Of a stretch of 64,000 nucleotides of DNA, positions 10,859 through 23,687 are shown in pieces. The notes below the pieces were generated by a model. It had not been told where the DNA came from. It ran no database searches and was given only the letters and a program-made list of their open reading frames with translations. The stretch covers positions 3,472,001 to 3,536,000 of the forward strand of contig CADCSX010000002.1 of NCBI GenBank assembly GCA_902805475.1, in the 5' to 3' direction. This stretch comes from Entonaema liquescens (Eukaryota; Ascomycota; Sordariomycetes; Xylariales; Xylariaceae). Position numbers and translations under genes: made by a program. How positions within the stretch are numbered: the first letter of the stretch is position 1; each line of letters begins with the position of its first letter.

Positions 10859-13096
10859 ATGGATTCGCCAAAGTTGAACGATCAGCCCGGTTGCAATTCA
10901 GAGGGCCAGCGAACGCCTAATACACTGCAGCAAGCTGCTCCAGCCACTACGACGACATCAAATGATGAGGTACTTGAGACACAGGAAAAGAATCTATACA
11001 AGAAGGCTTCTAGTATTATCTCGCAAGAGAAGCCCTCCTCGAGTAAATCCGAAGAACAGACCTCCGCTGACGCAGAATCCGAGAAACATGAATCAACTAC
11101 GGAAGGACTACAATTAGAACAAGAGACAACAGAAGATGAACACAATGAATATGTCAAAGGCCCTAAATTGTATCTAGTGATAATGTCAACTACACTGGTT
11201 TACTTCCTCATCATGCTAGACAATACCATCCTAGCAACAGTACGCAATACCTCGCCCCCTAACGCAGACCACTTCTGCTGACAATCCTCACTAGGCGATC
11301 CCGTATATCACCGACGAGTTCCACTCCCTACTAGACGTTGGGTGGTATGGCAGCGCATACCAGCTAGCCTGCTCAGCACTGCAGCCGTTTGGAGGAAAGA
11401 TATACTCCAAGTTCAATTCCAAGGTAGGTTCGTTGCCAGATAAACAGTGTAAAAAGCCGTAGCTAATGCTGCTCGTAAAGTGGGCGTTCATAGTTTACCT
11501 TCTACTCTTCGAGGCTGGTTCTGCCGTATGTGGTGCCGCTTCGTCCTCGACCATTCTTATTGGAGGGAGGGCAATTGCTGGAGTAGGTGGCTCAGGTCTA
11601 CTTAACGGGACACTCATCATTATGAACTCTTGCATTCCGCCTCACCGCCAACCAGGTATTATTACGTACCTCTATGTATATCTTCAGAGATATTAGCTGA
11701 CAAGTCTGAAAGCTCTCGTTGGAAGTCTCATGAGCAGTAGGTAAGCCTAATCTTTACTCTATGAGAGTAGACTGACCATTATCAGTTGGTCAGCTAGGCA
11801 TAGCATTCGGACCACTCATCGGGGCGCTTTTACCGAATATGTGACTTGGAGATGGTGTAAGTCATCCATTGCTCGAATACCAATATTCCAGTTATAACAC
11901 TTATTCATTGATACTGCCAGGTTTCTATATCAATCTCCCAGTCGGTGGCGCTGTGGCCCTTGCAATTACCCTGATACAGATCCCAGACCACATTAAGAAA
12001 CCACAACTACGCGACGTCTTCAAGAACGCAGTTATGGACTTCGATCTGCCGGGCTTCGTGCTTTTCGCGCCATCCGCTATCATGCTCTTCCTCGCGCTAC
12101 AGTACGGCGGAAATCAGTTCCGATGGGATAGCTCGCAGGTAATTGGCCTATTCTGTGGCTCGGGCGCTACGTTCATCGTCTGGTTGATCTGGGAGCGGTA
12201 CCAAGGCACCAACGCAATGGTCCCTCTCGCAATGATCAGACAGCGTATTATGTGGGCAAGCTGCGTGTCCGGTTTATTCTTAAGCGGCACAATGTTCGTC
12301 ACATCCTACTATTTGCCTATTTACTTCCAGACCGTTCGCGCCGCCACGCCGTTTATAAGTGGCGTGCATGTCCTTCCTAATATCTTAGCGCAGATGGTTC
12401 TTGGAATAATAGCAGGAGGCTCGAGTAAGCTACTGAATAAAGACAGTGATAGAAACACTACTAACTGCGACTCAGTTCAGAGGGTTGGATACTATCCCCC
12501 GTTCGTCATCCTCGGTGCTATCCTTAATGCTACCGGGTGTGGTCTTTTAAGTCTCCTCACTCCTGATACGCCTACCAAGAATTGGATTGGATATCAAGTA
12601 CTCTTTGGTGCTGGCCGCGGTCTCGCCATGTCAATAGTATGTTTACAGATTGTTTCATACCTAAGAAGCACAGACAACTAATATCTTTACACTGCCATAG
12701 CCTTTCCTTGCTGTACAAAATCGCCTTCCGAAATACATGATCCCAGCATCTATGTCGACTCTTGTATTTCTCCAGAATCTAAGTGCAGCCGTGATGACTG
12801 TCATTTCGGAGACCATCCTTACTAACAGCCTAATTGACACTATTCCTCAGGATGCACCTGGAGTTAACCCCCAAGTTGTCATTAGCGCAGGTACAACAGC
12901 CGCGGCACTGGCTAAGGCCGTAGGTCAAGACCAGTTACCCGGTGTTCTGTGGGCTTATTCGCATGCCTTGAGAAGAATATGGTACTTTGCCGCTGGCCTT
13001 GCTGTGCCCCCCTTTATTTCTGGCTGGTGCTTCGGTTGGGAAAATGTTAGAGAGAAAGCCAAAAAGGACGCGGAAGCCGAAATATCGAGTGAGTGA
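10859..13096 (+). CDS. MFS drug:H+ antiporter, DHA2 14-TM family (one apparent frameshift)
   Basis: Seven exons: 10859-11239, 11295-11423, 11481-11655, 11713-11736 (a 24 nt microexon), 11786-11856, 11921-12636 and 12701-13096. Together they give about 630 residues. The N-terminus is a long acidic, Ser-rich cytosolic tail. TM1 carries LDNTILAT, motif A-like sequence follows, and [12 protein letters not shown] and FGPLIG (motif C) precede [14 protein letters not shown], all typical of DHA2 exporters. At 11821-11824 the motif C glycines are encoded by GGGG and the frame shifts by one base; the exon length is also one short for the flanking splice phases. The likely role is efflux of a metabolite or toxin at the plasma membrane. 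Either the base is missing from the assembly or the gene is a recent pseudogene. The start is the first ATG in frame. Confidence 0.82.
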
Positions 13097-13416
13097 TCCA
13101 CGTAGTCAGATACTCGGCTATACCACAGCGTATAACGGGGAGGCCTTAGAGAGAATTGGCTTCTAGGGTCTTTCTATTTCGTGGAAAATCACATAGCAAT
13201 AATCTTTAAGTAATTGTTCACAGGTGTTTCTAATTACATTTACTCAACGAACACGTCATATCCTTTAATCTTGTCTATTCACGAGAACGTTTTATCAGTC
13301 CCATAGGTTATCTAGGTCTGCTTAGAGGTCAGAGAGAGTCTATAGATTATCTGACTTAATACCTATTCAACGAATTATAATCCTACATATTACAAATATC
13401 ATAGTACAAGACGCCC
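13097..13416. other. Short convergent intergenic region
   Basis: About 320 bp between the 3' ends of the MFS gene and the MDR oxidoreductase. It is AT-rich and presumably holds both 3' UTRs. Nothing else is seen. Confidence 0.5.
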
Positions 13417-14547
13417 TTACATAGTAACCACAACCTTCTTAGCCGACACACCCTTCACACTCATATCCATCGCATCCTGTATACACGTCAACCCCTGCCC
13501 CACAACTAGCGGCTCAGGCCTCGCCTTATACATCCCACCCGCCAGCGCAGGCTCTAGGAAGTCATTGTAGATCATCCCGCCGACCTCATTGGCCATGAGA
13601 TCAGTCCCCCAAATGAACTTCGTCGCCACGCCCTTTGTCTTCGCGCGGAACGCCTTGGCGACATTCCACCGGACATACCCCAACATAGTCCCAGCCACAC
13701 CCAGGATACTCCCGTGCAGCTTCGCCGCATCGAGCGGTATCGTGGCCTGCGCGACGAACTTGCGGCCCGGCACCGCGGCCACGATGTCGATGCACGCCTC
13801 GAGCGAGCCGTTGCCGATGGCAATTGCGCCCGCGCACTTCCTGTTCTTCAGCGCGGTTATTATCGCAGTCGGAGTATTGGCGTCGTTGTAATCGAAGACC
13901 TGGGCCGCGCCTAGCTCCCTCACGTATTCGAAATTCCTAGGCGACGCCGTCGTGAAGACTTCGTACCCAGCTGCTTTGGCCAGCTGAATCGCGTTGGAGC
14001 CGACGCTCGTCGAGCCGCCCCACACGATGAATGCGGTGGGGGGTGTCTGGCGCTCGCGCGGTGATGTAGGGTGTCGCAGGGCGACATAGTCCTTCATGAA
14101 CAGGCCGCAGGCGGCGGTGGAAATGCCCATGGGTAACACACATGCCTTCTCGTATGATAGGTCTTCAGGTATCTTGGCGGCCAGATGACTCCTAAGGATG
14201 GTGTATTCCTGGAAAGCGCCCTCGGATGGATTAGACGAGCGTTTGTCCATACCAACAGCGTGGCCCACGACTCTGTCGCCGAGTTTGAACCGCTGGGCCG
14301 CTTTGCCACCCACCCCGACTTCGACGATTTCGCCCGCGACATCGCTTCCGAGGACGATGGGGTATTTGAGCCAGGTGAACAGGTAGTCGCCGCCCGATTG
14401 CTTGCCGCAGTCTACTGGATTGACGGCGATGGCGCCATTCTTGACGACGATCTCATCGGGTCCGGGGACCGTGTACGGTGCAGATTTGACTTCGAGGGGC
14501 CTAGCACGTGGGCTTGCAAGATACGCAGCGTGGTTTTCAGGAGGCAT
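13417..14547 (-). CDS. Zinc-type MDR oxidoreductase (enoyl-reductase-like, CipB-like)
   Basis: A single-exon medium-chain dehydrogenase/reductase of 376 residues from the ATG at 14547, or 387 from an in-frame ATG at 14580. I prefer 14547 because the family starts close to this conserved segment (PPENHAAYLASPRARPLEV). The N-terminal GroES-like domain includes IAVNPVDCGK and VLGSDVAGEIVEVG. The Rossmann fold has VWGGSTSVGSNAIQLAKAAG near residue 180 for NADP(H). The four-Cys structural zinc lobe and clear catalytic zinc ligands are not visible, so it is more likely a reductase of the quinone/enoyl type than a zinc alcohol dehydrogenase. GC content is clearly higher than in its surroundings. A role in the left accessory group is inferred from position only. 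Confidence 0.85.
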   Translation of the reverse strand: MPPENHAAYLASPRARPLEVKSAPYTVPGPDEIVVKNGAIAVNPVDCGKQSGGDYLFTWLKYPIVLGSDVAGEIVEVGVGGKAAQRFKLGDRVVGHAVGMDKRSSNPSEGAFQEYTILRSHLAAKIPEDLSYEKACVLPMGISTAACGLFMKDYVALRHPTSPRERQTPPTAFIVWGGSTSVGSNAIQLAKAAGYEVFTTASPRNFEYVRELGAAQVFDYNDANTPTAIITALKNRKCAGAIAIGNGSLEACIDIVAAVPGRKFVAQATIPLDAAKLHGSILGVAGTMLGYVRWNVAKAFRAKTKGVATKFIWGTDLMANEVGGMIYNDFLEPALAGGMYKARPEPLVVGQGLTCIQDAMDMSVKGVSAKKVVVTM

Positions 14548-15950
14548 CACGTAAGAATGTCGAGCGGGAATGGATTGCAAGCCCGGAAGTTGAACAGAGG
14601 GATTTGGTGTGGAAGGACTTGAAGGAACTAGGACAGAAACTATTATCGAAGAGAGGACAATATCTACCTAATGTTACGCATTACAGTGAATAGCATTTTT
14701 ACTTAGGTCCGAAGGGATTGCCTATCTAGAGTATTTGGTGGCGTCAAGCAGGACAAAGAAAGCTACAGTTGCCGATCAACGGTCATATTGGCTCTCATCT
14801 GTTTGCTGTAGTACAATGATCGAATACAGTACGTATCTACCTAACCCACGAAGCAGGATTGAGGCACTACCCGAAGCCAGACATCATCCGGACCAATAGC
14901 GGACGAGAAATCCGCTCAATTTGGAAATATCACAAGGATAATTCCGAGTCCGAGCCCCATGCCGGGAGCCACGACCTGACGTCTTTGTTGGATTAAGTAT
15001 TAGCTCCGGTCTGCCGGGACACGGAGTTAGGATATAGCAAATAAGGGGTTAACATCTAACCAATAGAAGCTACTCCAGTAGTCCGGCTAGGATATATAAC
15101 ATATGTAACTTGATTGCTTCACGAGGCTACTAGTTTCCAATCGATATCCACAAGAAGGCCGTTTAGCCACACATCTTTTCGTCCGGTTGACCATGCAGTG
15201 TAGTTATAGGAAGATATGAAAGGAGGTAGGGGGTAGGTAGGTATCCAGGCTCTAATAAGTGTGGCTTTTGGTGGACGAAGTTTCTCCCTTATCAAGAAGG
15301 CAAACATCTTGGCTGACAGTAGTTCTCTTAATCCGAGAAATTAATACCCATCTTACCAACCCGTTTAATCTAACAGACGTCCCTGTCATAAACCATCTCA
15401 ATGAGTTGGACACTTTGTACAGAATAGAATGACCATATAGTTACATAATCATTAGAGGTGAAGCCATTTTATGCACAAGTCTTCACGTAGTTACAATACC
15501 GCAGTCGTAGAATAATTGCTCATTGATAGTTAGCTACGTACATGAGGTACATATACACCCTATGTATGCACGCAACACTCACTTCCAGGCCCAGCCCTTT
15601 ACAAAAGGGGTATCTAACCCTGCTCAACTGCTTCAAGTCTTTGCTTCCCCTCGAACGCCATGCTGGGTTTGCGAAGGGAGTGGATAAGTTCGAAACAAAC
15701 GTATAAATGCTATACAAGCCGCCTCCCATATCTCTATATCAAGTACCAGAACATGATTCTATCCATTCATATTTGCCGCTGTGTAGGTGGATGTAGATCG
15801 GACAGTGGTTTGTTCCGTTCAGCCTTGCTGCTTTCAAGAACTCGCTACGACGGCTCGAAGTCATAACACAATCATTATCCAAATAGTCTATCGTTTAGAA
15901 TAGTCCGCCATCGTTTCCGACATTACTAACGTTTCCTTCAAGTTGCAGAT
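14548..15950. other. Intergenic region, no gene seen
   Basis: About 1.4 kb separating the left accessory group from the conserved island. Small open frames at 15119-15307 and 15520-15866 have no recognisable features. The right part is likely the BCK1 3' UTR. Confidence 0.5.
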
Positions 15951-18900
15951 CTACTGAAAAGTGCCCCTGATTTTCGCGTAAAGCTCTGTGTCGAAGAAGT
16001 TATAGTCCGCGTCAAGCTCGCAGAACTCGTGTTGTCTTAGTAGGCGTTCTGCAGTAGGGCGGTCCCTGGGATCACTGTATCCTTGTTAGTAGGCCATTGG
16101 GATATTCGTAAATGAAAAGAAAAGTACATACACTGTAAAACAGTCCAGCATAAATCCCAGGGCATAGGGACTAATCGCTTCGCGCACATCATCTGCAATT
16201 GGTGGTATCTCGCCGTTCGCAATTTTGTAAATCGCACCGACGGCCTCTTCCTTGCTCCAGGGTCTTCTGCCAGCAAACATCTCCAAGACCACACAGCCCA
16301 AGCTCCAAATATCGACCTTGGCACTGTATCCTTCGCCTTGGGATCTGATCACTTCGGGAGCCATCCAGAACACCGACCCTTGCATCGAGTTAGTTTTGTC
16401 GTTACCGTAAATGTTGTCTGTCTTCTTGCTTATTCCGAAATCAGAAATTTTGCATGTTCCATCCACATCTAGTAGAATGTTGTCCGCCTTTAAATCTCGG
16501 TGCAAGATACCTTCTCGGTGAAGATAAGCTAGACCTGAGAGTGCTTGCCGTGTTAAGGAGCTCACCACTGGCTCTTCGAATTTGCCATGCTTGCGCAGAC
16601 AAGACCCAATGCTACCACCAGAAATGTACTCCAGGAAGATGCTAATGCTCGTCTCTTTCCTCTCGCAGCCGAGATATTGTACAATATTCACATGATCCAA
16701 GTTCTGCATCGTGTCGATCTCCTGGTCTAAGGCCTTCAATAATTCCTTCATCTTGTTTTTGTCTCCGGCCGCGGCTTTCGGGTTGACTTCAACCTCCTTG
16801 ACGGCCAAGAATTCACCTGTCGTCGCGTTCATACCTAGATATACACGTCCGTATGTTCCTTTACCAATTAGTTCACCCTTGAACCATCGGAAAGTAGTCT
16901 GCCGCTTTGGTAGGACATCCTGAGGGATCTGTGGTACAATCATCGAGCCACGTTCAGGGCGGATTTGCACTACATTAGCGCCAAACATTTTTGTACTCTT
17001 GCGTCGCTGTATCATCGACGACGGCCCAGCACCAGCGCCAGCCGAAGATGTAGTAAAACGCTTATTCGCTTCGTGTGCACCACGTGCTACCTCTCGAATA
17101 GATTTCATTCGGCCGAGTCCACTGGAGCGCTGCATGTTCCGTGTTGCAACCGAGGCAATTGACGGAGGTCGCTCAAGTGCCTTCAAAGTTGATTCGTCGG
17201 AGCCTAGAGTATCGCTCTCATTGTACACCGACGACTTCGTAGTACCGGTTCCTGCAGCAGGCGCGAGAGGGTCGGCTTCCAATGCGGAAGCGCCTGGTTT
17301 ACTGATCCCGCCAGGAAATTCCTCGTGCTCAGGTATAGGCGACACAGGAAGCTCGTTCTCATCAAGCACAGGTTGATCAAGGTCGAGTTCAGGGAAGAAA
17401 GCGTCAAGGTTGCTAAGCAGAGCCTCAGGGGGTGGACGATTGGCCCACACACCACGGTCAACAAATGATTTCCGGCGGTTGAGCTTACTATCATCAGACT
17501 GCCACTGCTCCGAACCGGGCGTAGCGGGAGTACGGCGATGGGAGTCTCTTCCGCTTCGGATGCTACCCTCATCATCTTCTAGATCGGGCGTGTTAGAGGT
17601 ACCTGGTGAATTAAACGATACCGAAAGACTCTTCTTAGACCTCGAAGTCTTAACCCTTAAGTTTGGCTTTTTACTGTCACTAGATTCCGAATCACTGTCA
17701 AGTACGCTTGTCTCATTACGGCTCGGTTGCTTGCGCACTGCCTTCTTCGATGGCTGCCTTCCTCTCATCGGGATCGCAAACAGACCATCATCGGAGTCAT
17801 CACCTGAGTCATCATCCAACGGTTTGGTAGATACTGATGGGGCCGAAAATTGTACGTCCGTCTCGGTAAAGTCCACATTGGGTCCGTAGGATTTGGGTCG
17901 GTTGGTTGTGGAAGTGCCTGGCCCGGGGGTGGCTCCTGGAGCGGGATGGGCCGTGCTCGGGCTTAGGTCGCCGGGGGATGGGGCTCGTTGTGCTATGTCA
18001 CGCATTTTAGTAATCGGATCAAGCTGAGATTTGCCCCGGTTGCCAAAGAGCGGGGTGCCACCAGGCGAGTAGTCTGGGACGACGAATGGTATATCACCAC
18101 GGCTCCATGTTAAGGAGCCGGGTGAACCAGACCTCGACCGAGAATTACTACGACCTGAGGCGGTCATGCCAAAATCAACGCTTGCCATTGCTCCCTTACC
18201 TCTTTGTTCTACCAAGTCCGTCCCAGCTGCAGGTGCAGAAGTATTCCGGGGGGGTGATACCGGCCGTTGTTGTAACGGTATTGTTGACGGTCGAGCCAGT
18301 CGACCCCAGGCACTTCCCATATTAATCAAGGCACCGAGGGCTGATCCTGCTGGCGGAGAAGGGGGTCCTGGGGACGGAGGTCCTGTCGACGGTCTCGGGC
18401 AGTGTTCTGTACTTGTCTCGCTCTTTGAGGTAGTAGGTCGCCTGGGACTGGGAAATCCATCTAGACTGCCTAGCGATGGTCTCGGATTATGGCCGTTCTT
18501 CCTGATTAACGAGTTTGCCTTGATTAGTGTGGCAGTCTCTACACCTGGGGGCGCCGGCGCTTTCCTCTGTGGGAAGAGATCTGGCTTTTTCTCCTCGAAC
18601 GGCGAGACACGTGGATGGTCAAAGTCTACATTCCTACCGACGATTCCTGTTTGGGGAGTTTTCTTGTGGAGATGTTTCCTTCAGAACTTGCCTTCGTTTA
18701 GCAAGATATGCAGCTTGCTGCTTTTCGACTTCAGCACGATATTCGTTGGCTTTGGCTGCTAATTCCGGATCGGGTGGCTTTGAACCAGTAGATATGGTAT
18801 TGGTTCTCGAAGAGGGGGGCGATGAGCTAGATCTTGTACGGCCGTTGAGATGAGCGTAAGCGTCTTCGTTTATGTTCGAACCGGGTGTTAATTGACTCGA

Positions 18901-20942
18901 GGGAACCGCTGCGGGAATATTGCGGTTACTTTCTCCGGTGCTGCCCAATTTGATAAAGAACTTGAGGGAGCCGTTCGCATCACCCTTGTTACGCTTATGA
19001 ATCCATAGACTTTGGTCTTCTAGTGCTTCGTCATGTGTTTCTCGTCCTAGTTCTGTTAAAAATACTTCGAATCCCTTAGGATCCGAAAGCCCAAGGCTCA
19101 TACAGATACTGGCACGTAAATCGGCAGCGGTGTCACAATCGGTAACGTCGCATAGTCGGTAATTCCACCTATCTAGCGTAACGAGTATAAATACTCGGGG
19201 CCCGTTTTTACTGCGCCTGAACGTTGGCGCTGAATCTTGAACTGCTTCCGGTGGAGGAGTCCCAAACCGAGACCTCAGCAGATGCGGGCTCGTAGGCGAA
19301 TCTGCGTCGTCTGGCGAAGGAAATGAGCCGTCTTCCTTTTGCTTATTTCTTCGCTTCAGGAAGCCCAAAAGCTTTTATTGTCCTTTGCAGAAGATGGTTC
19401 GGCCGAAGCAGGTCTGTCATTAGATTCTGTATGCTTCCCATCAGTATTGTGACGTCGATCAGTGCGACTGGCGTGGATCATATCCTCGATCCCACTCATT
19501 CCGTTTCGCCACATCTGGCCGACTTCAGGAGACACACCGGAGCCATATCTCGCCGCATTCGAAGAAAGAGAGTCTGTGCTGTTTCGGGACCTGTGATGAA
19601 ATCTAGCCGTTGGCGATAGACTACCCGATGACGGTTGCTGTGAAAATGAGTTGGATAGCTTAGGGCTCGACCCTGGGCTATCGCTGCGTAGAGCTGCCCG
19701 ATAATTCCCGTCTCCATGCTCGCTGAGGCTAGGGCTTAACTTCCGACTACTCTCTATATCAATATTCTTCAACATAGCACGATGGTTAGAATCCGAACTC
19801 ATTGTATTGTTAAGAGTCGGCATAGTCGTAGCTCGCGTTTGTGAAAATCCCCTAGTACTAGAACCTAACCTGATAGGGGTATTCGGAGAATCTACGTCTG
19901 TACCGGCACTTTGCGTATGAGTGCCGGTAAGGGATTCCCTGCTGGCGTGCGAGGGTAAAGATTTTGCGGTGTCGACTGGTTTCCCTGTGACTATGCTTCG
20001 TATAAGACGGCGCATCCGTTTCCCTTCTTCCCTTTCTCGTGGCTGATCCCAAGTCGTGTTATTATTGACACACTCCTGCGCTAACCGAGGATACACAAGC
20101 TGGTGCATCATGCCGAAATTCCCTCGACCACCTTTCTGACTACCAAGCTCAAGGAACTGCGCCCCGTGGATATTAAGATTCTTGAAAGTCTCCTGCCATT
20201 CTCTGGAGAAGTGATTTGCAGCAAGCCATAGCAGTACATGGTCTAATGGCCATTTAGCTGATAACTCCGGAGGGAGTTCAGAATGAATAGTCGCGTTCGA
20301 AGTAGTTGACGTCATTCGGTTATGGAACGCATTGGCGTATAGCAAGCCACGATTGCTGTCGTCGGTTATAGTACTTAGGGTATTTGTGCTACTTGTCTGG
20401 CCAGTCGAGGGCCACGAGCTTTGGGGAGTCGTCGATTGCGTCCCCATGTCCTCGGGGAAGAAACCAGGTATACCGACACCTTCTCCGTAGGTATCTCCGC
20501 CAGGAATATATGTTGCGGATACCATCGCTTCATTATTATCATTTCCGGGTCGATACGTGTTGGACATAAGTTCGACAGGCGGGGGAGGGGGTATCGATAA
20601 GGCTCCATTTGAAGCTTGGGAATGTAGTTTCGGGTTATACGACGGCACGGGACCACCCGCAGGAGGAGGTGGGATCGCAAAGCCAGGTTGTCCATTATAA
20701 GTACGTCCCCAACTGGCTTGCCATGGTGGTTGAGGCCCTAAGGCGCTATTAGGCGGAGGACCAGGAGGTGGTGGAAGCACCACGCTACCGCTCGTCGGTG
20801 CGCTCGGGTATCTAGGCGGTGGAGGAGGGATGTTTAGCATAGTATTTAGTTGTCCAGGTTGACCGGCGACAGGAGGCGACATAGGCGGCGGCGGCGGGAC
20901 CTGGAACGGCCGCGCCTGGTTCTGCTGGGTGTTCTGATACAT
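15951..20942 (-). CDS. BCK1: MAP kinase kinase kinase of the cell-wall-integrity pathway (Bck1/Mck1), with two apparent frameshifts
   Basis: One gene of about 1640 residues. From the ATG at 20942: proline-rich N-terminus, SAM domain (KWPLDHVLLWLAANHF, about residues 230-300), low-complexity Ser stretch, Ras-association domain (RVFILVTLDRWNYRL, about 18900-19230), then a Ser/Thr kinase with GKGTYG, VKEVEV, HRDLKADN, SDFGISKK and a MAPEVI loop. A 57 nt intron (16075-16131) precedes the last exon, which ends TFQ at 15951. Domain order and motifs match Bck1/Mck1, which phosphorylates the Mkk1/2 MAPKKs downstream of Pkc1. The SAM frame and the RA frame differ by one base near 19364-19370 (AAAA), and the RA and kinase frames differ near 18655-18662 (TTTT). 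The shifts cancel overall. No GT-AG intron explains them, so assembly error is likely in this conserved gene. Confidence 0.9.
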
Positions 20943-21626
20943 GATGTGTATGCGAAACAGAACAGAACAACACAAGTCGCCTCAATTAGGCGTATGGCCG
21001 CAACAAAGCGGCAAGATCGTATCGGGGGGTTCGTGAGAGCGGTTACGGTCGTAGGTCTAGGCAGATATACTAGATAATGGAAGATCAAAGGAAGTATGAT
21101 TAAGAGACAATGACGCCAAGACAAGCAGGAGGCTGATGTGACAATGGGGGGTTATGGGATCAAATCGTCAAGATACGAGTTGAGAGAGTAAGGCCTGTAG
21201 TCCTCGTTCGCACTCGATGGGACTCGCCTTCGAGACGATAATCGGCCAAGAGATATCCCAACCAATAAACTAACTCATTCACGAAGTCCTCTGGGTAAAA
21301 TAAGCTGATAGGTTAGAACAAGAAGAAGTTCTGTGAGAAAAATCCCAGTCACGATCTGGGTAAGACAGCGATATCAACGGTAGCCAGCATTATGGGCTAG
21401 CCTCTGAATTCAGTTTTCATGATAACCGAGGATTAAGATTGCGACTTTGACTGATGAGATTCGAAATTATGTACGGTGTTGCCCTCGTCGCTAAGTGTCC
21501 AATGTACCGACGATTCGAAAATAAGTTGTTGTTGTAATTGTCGTTGTCGTCAAGCCTTAGCGTTAGAAAAGGTCGGGTTTGTTTGGTATCAGGGCTGTTT
21601 TACTTTGGGGATTGTTTTCTACATAG

Positions 21627-21669
21627 TACGCAGTAACGCAGTAACGCAGTAGCGCAGTAGCGCAGTACC
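21627..21669. repeat. Tandem repeat, 8 bp unit ACGCAGTA, about five copies
   Basis: Consecutive units ACGCAGTA / GCGCAGTA lie upstream of BCK1, about 690 bp from its start codon. The second position alternates between A and G. It could be a polymorphic minisatellite or a repeated protein-binding site. Confidence 0.8.
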
Positions 21670-22528
21670 AAGCGTACCTAAGAAACATTGAACCCTACAT
21701 GGGAAGACATGGGACAAGGAGGGAACGAGTCTAGTTCTGGGCCGTTAGTTGCCTCCACAGGACTCCACGTCGTACCTTCGTACAGTAGCGTGTGAAAGTC
21801 GGCGGCTACGCGCTTATAGGTGGTAAAGGTGGGGACTGGTATGTGACTATTCGGGTTTAATTCCACTTATAATACATATACGGCACCTTAGCTGCATAGA
21901 ACATATCCCGATGAAACGTAGCCGATATCAGTTCTACCTACCTATGTAGTTCTTCACTTTACGGCATCCATATTACCTTAGTCTAGCATTTAGTATGTGA
22001 AGCACCCATCTAATAAAAGAATATATCAGATAACGTTTAACGTAAGCTAGAATAACTACCTATTTAAGAGCATTTGTTACAAGTCTTAAAGAAGAAGTGA
22101 TTTATCTATTGGTTGTTAGTTGAGATTATATATATATAACACTTGTCAACTACCTACTTAGGTAGTAAAAGACAAAGATAACTTTCGCAATTGAAACCTC
22201 AAATGGCAATCGGTTTGCCCAATTATCAACTTCTAACCAACTTATGTAAAATTCTTGGCACTGCAAGGTTATCCGTCTTCCGATGTTCCGTGCATTGAAA
22301 TCGATGTGCGGTCAACAGAATTGGAAACAGCTAACTTTTCTCTTTCAATTCTATCTTATCCCCCCTTTTGGGGGGCTTGCTAGGGTTGGTACCTAGGTAC
22401 CTAGTATTGAGGGGGAACTCGCAGAGATCATGTACATACCTTAATATTGCGTACGACTAAAACACCAAAGACACGTTATCTCAATTTAGTCGCAAATGTA
22501 TTAGCCTATATTATTGTCGTCTTCTTGT

Positions 22529-22571
22529 CTACTACTATTACTACTACTACCACTACTACTACTACTACTAC
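22529..22571. repeat. ACT trinucleotide microsatellite
   Basis: An imperfect (ACT)n run of about 14 units with two interruptions. It creates a spurious leucine-rich open frame. Confidence 0.85.
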
Positions 22572-23687
22572 CAACCATCACAGTGCGACTAGAATCTTTT
22601 AGTTTGTCGCATCATTACGTCGCCCCTTCAGACTGGATCTTTAGAAGTAAGGAGAGAAAGAAAAGAGATGGGTTTACGAGATGCAATTTCGGGACTGTGT
22701 AGCCGCTAAGACGTTGGCAACCATCACGCGAGGTGCAATGCGCATCATCCCATTTGCTTGATGCGCTGGGTGCATTGCATTTGCCCACCTTCTGTTGGAC
22801 CTCTCTCCAATCCGAGCACTTACAGCGCGGACTCGCAGCTTTGCGGACTGCGTCACGGCTTTAGCCCGATGTGGTGATAGGCTGTTGTACAATGTTTGAA
22901 TCCCGAGAGATTTGGGCTTGGATGCGGCTTGCGCGGACAGACATGATGATGTACCTCTTATCTAGTTAATGTATACATTATACTCTTATGAATGTACTTA
23001 ATCTCATACTCTTATTTAGGTACATGTAATGAAGGGGCATTGGAATATATAGTGAATTAGATTATAAGAAATAGAATTCAAGTTTCAAGGTGTAGTCCAT
23101 TTTGCCATTCTAGTCCTAGTCATTAAATTTCTTTAAAAAAAAATTTAAAATTTAAATTTAAAATTTTCTTTATTTCTGAAATTGACCCTGAAACAGAATA
23201 CCTAATAGCCTTTCAAAGGTGCGTCAGCTTCGATGGTACGTGGTAGAAATTTCGAAGCAGGCTTCCTTGCATGAGGCTCTCAATTCCTCCTTTACCAACT
23301 TATTGCCACGAATCAGCTACCACCTATCAATATTATATTGTTACTTTCTTTTGGCCCCCAACAAACACCTATGTACAACCCATGTCTAGGGCGTGGTCGT
23401 TGGGGGCCGATTTAATACCCAATCTTGGTTGATAAATGAAGGTACCTGATGTGCCTTGCAGGATTATCCGAATTGTAGAGACATGCAGCAGAACGCATCT
23501 CGATTAATATTACTCGTCTTATGAGGTACTTGGCATTGTAGGCCGTGAAACCTTAGGCACACTTTCTCAACACCCTTGTCACTATTTTCAGAGCCAGACG
23601 GCATTCCCAAGCCGTCTGGCATTAAATACCTCGGAATTCATTACATAAATAGGTACGTAAATAGTCTAACAAAACCTCAAGCGTTTA

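Larger units (their letters stand above)
20943..23687. other. Large intergenic region with simple repeats, no gene seen
   Basis: About 2.7 kb between BCK1 (promoter side, 20943-21700) and the 3' end of EGH1. It contains an 8 bp tandem repeat (21627-21669), an ACT microsatellite (22529-22571), an AT palindrome (about 23132-23167) and several TACCTAGGTA motifs near 22382-22400. Open frames at 22514-22702 and 22674-22892 are repeat-derived or motif-free. Confidence 0.55.

Noticed and set aside
13572..14622. Several overlapping open frames on both strands
   Set aside because: They are shadows of the GC-rich MDR oxidoreductase gene; none has a recognisable motif.
22514..22702. Leucine-rich small protein
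   Set aside because: It is produced by the ACT microsatellite; no homologous features or supporting context.
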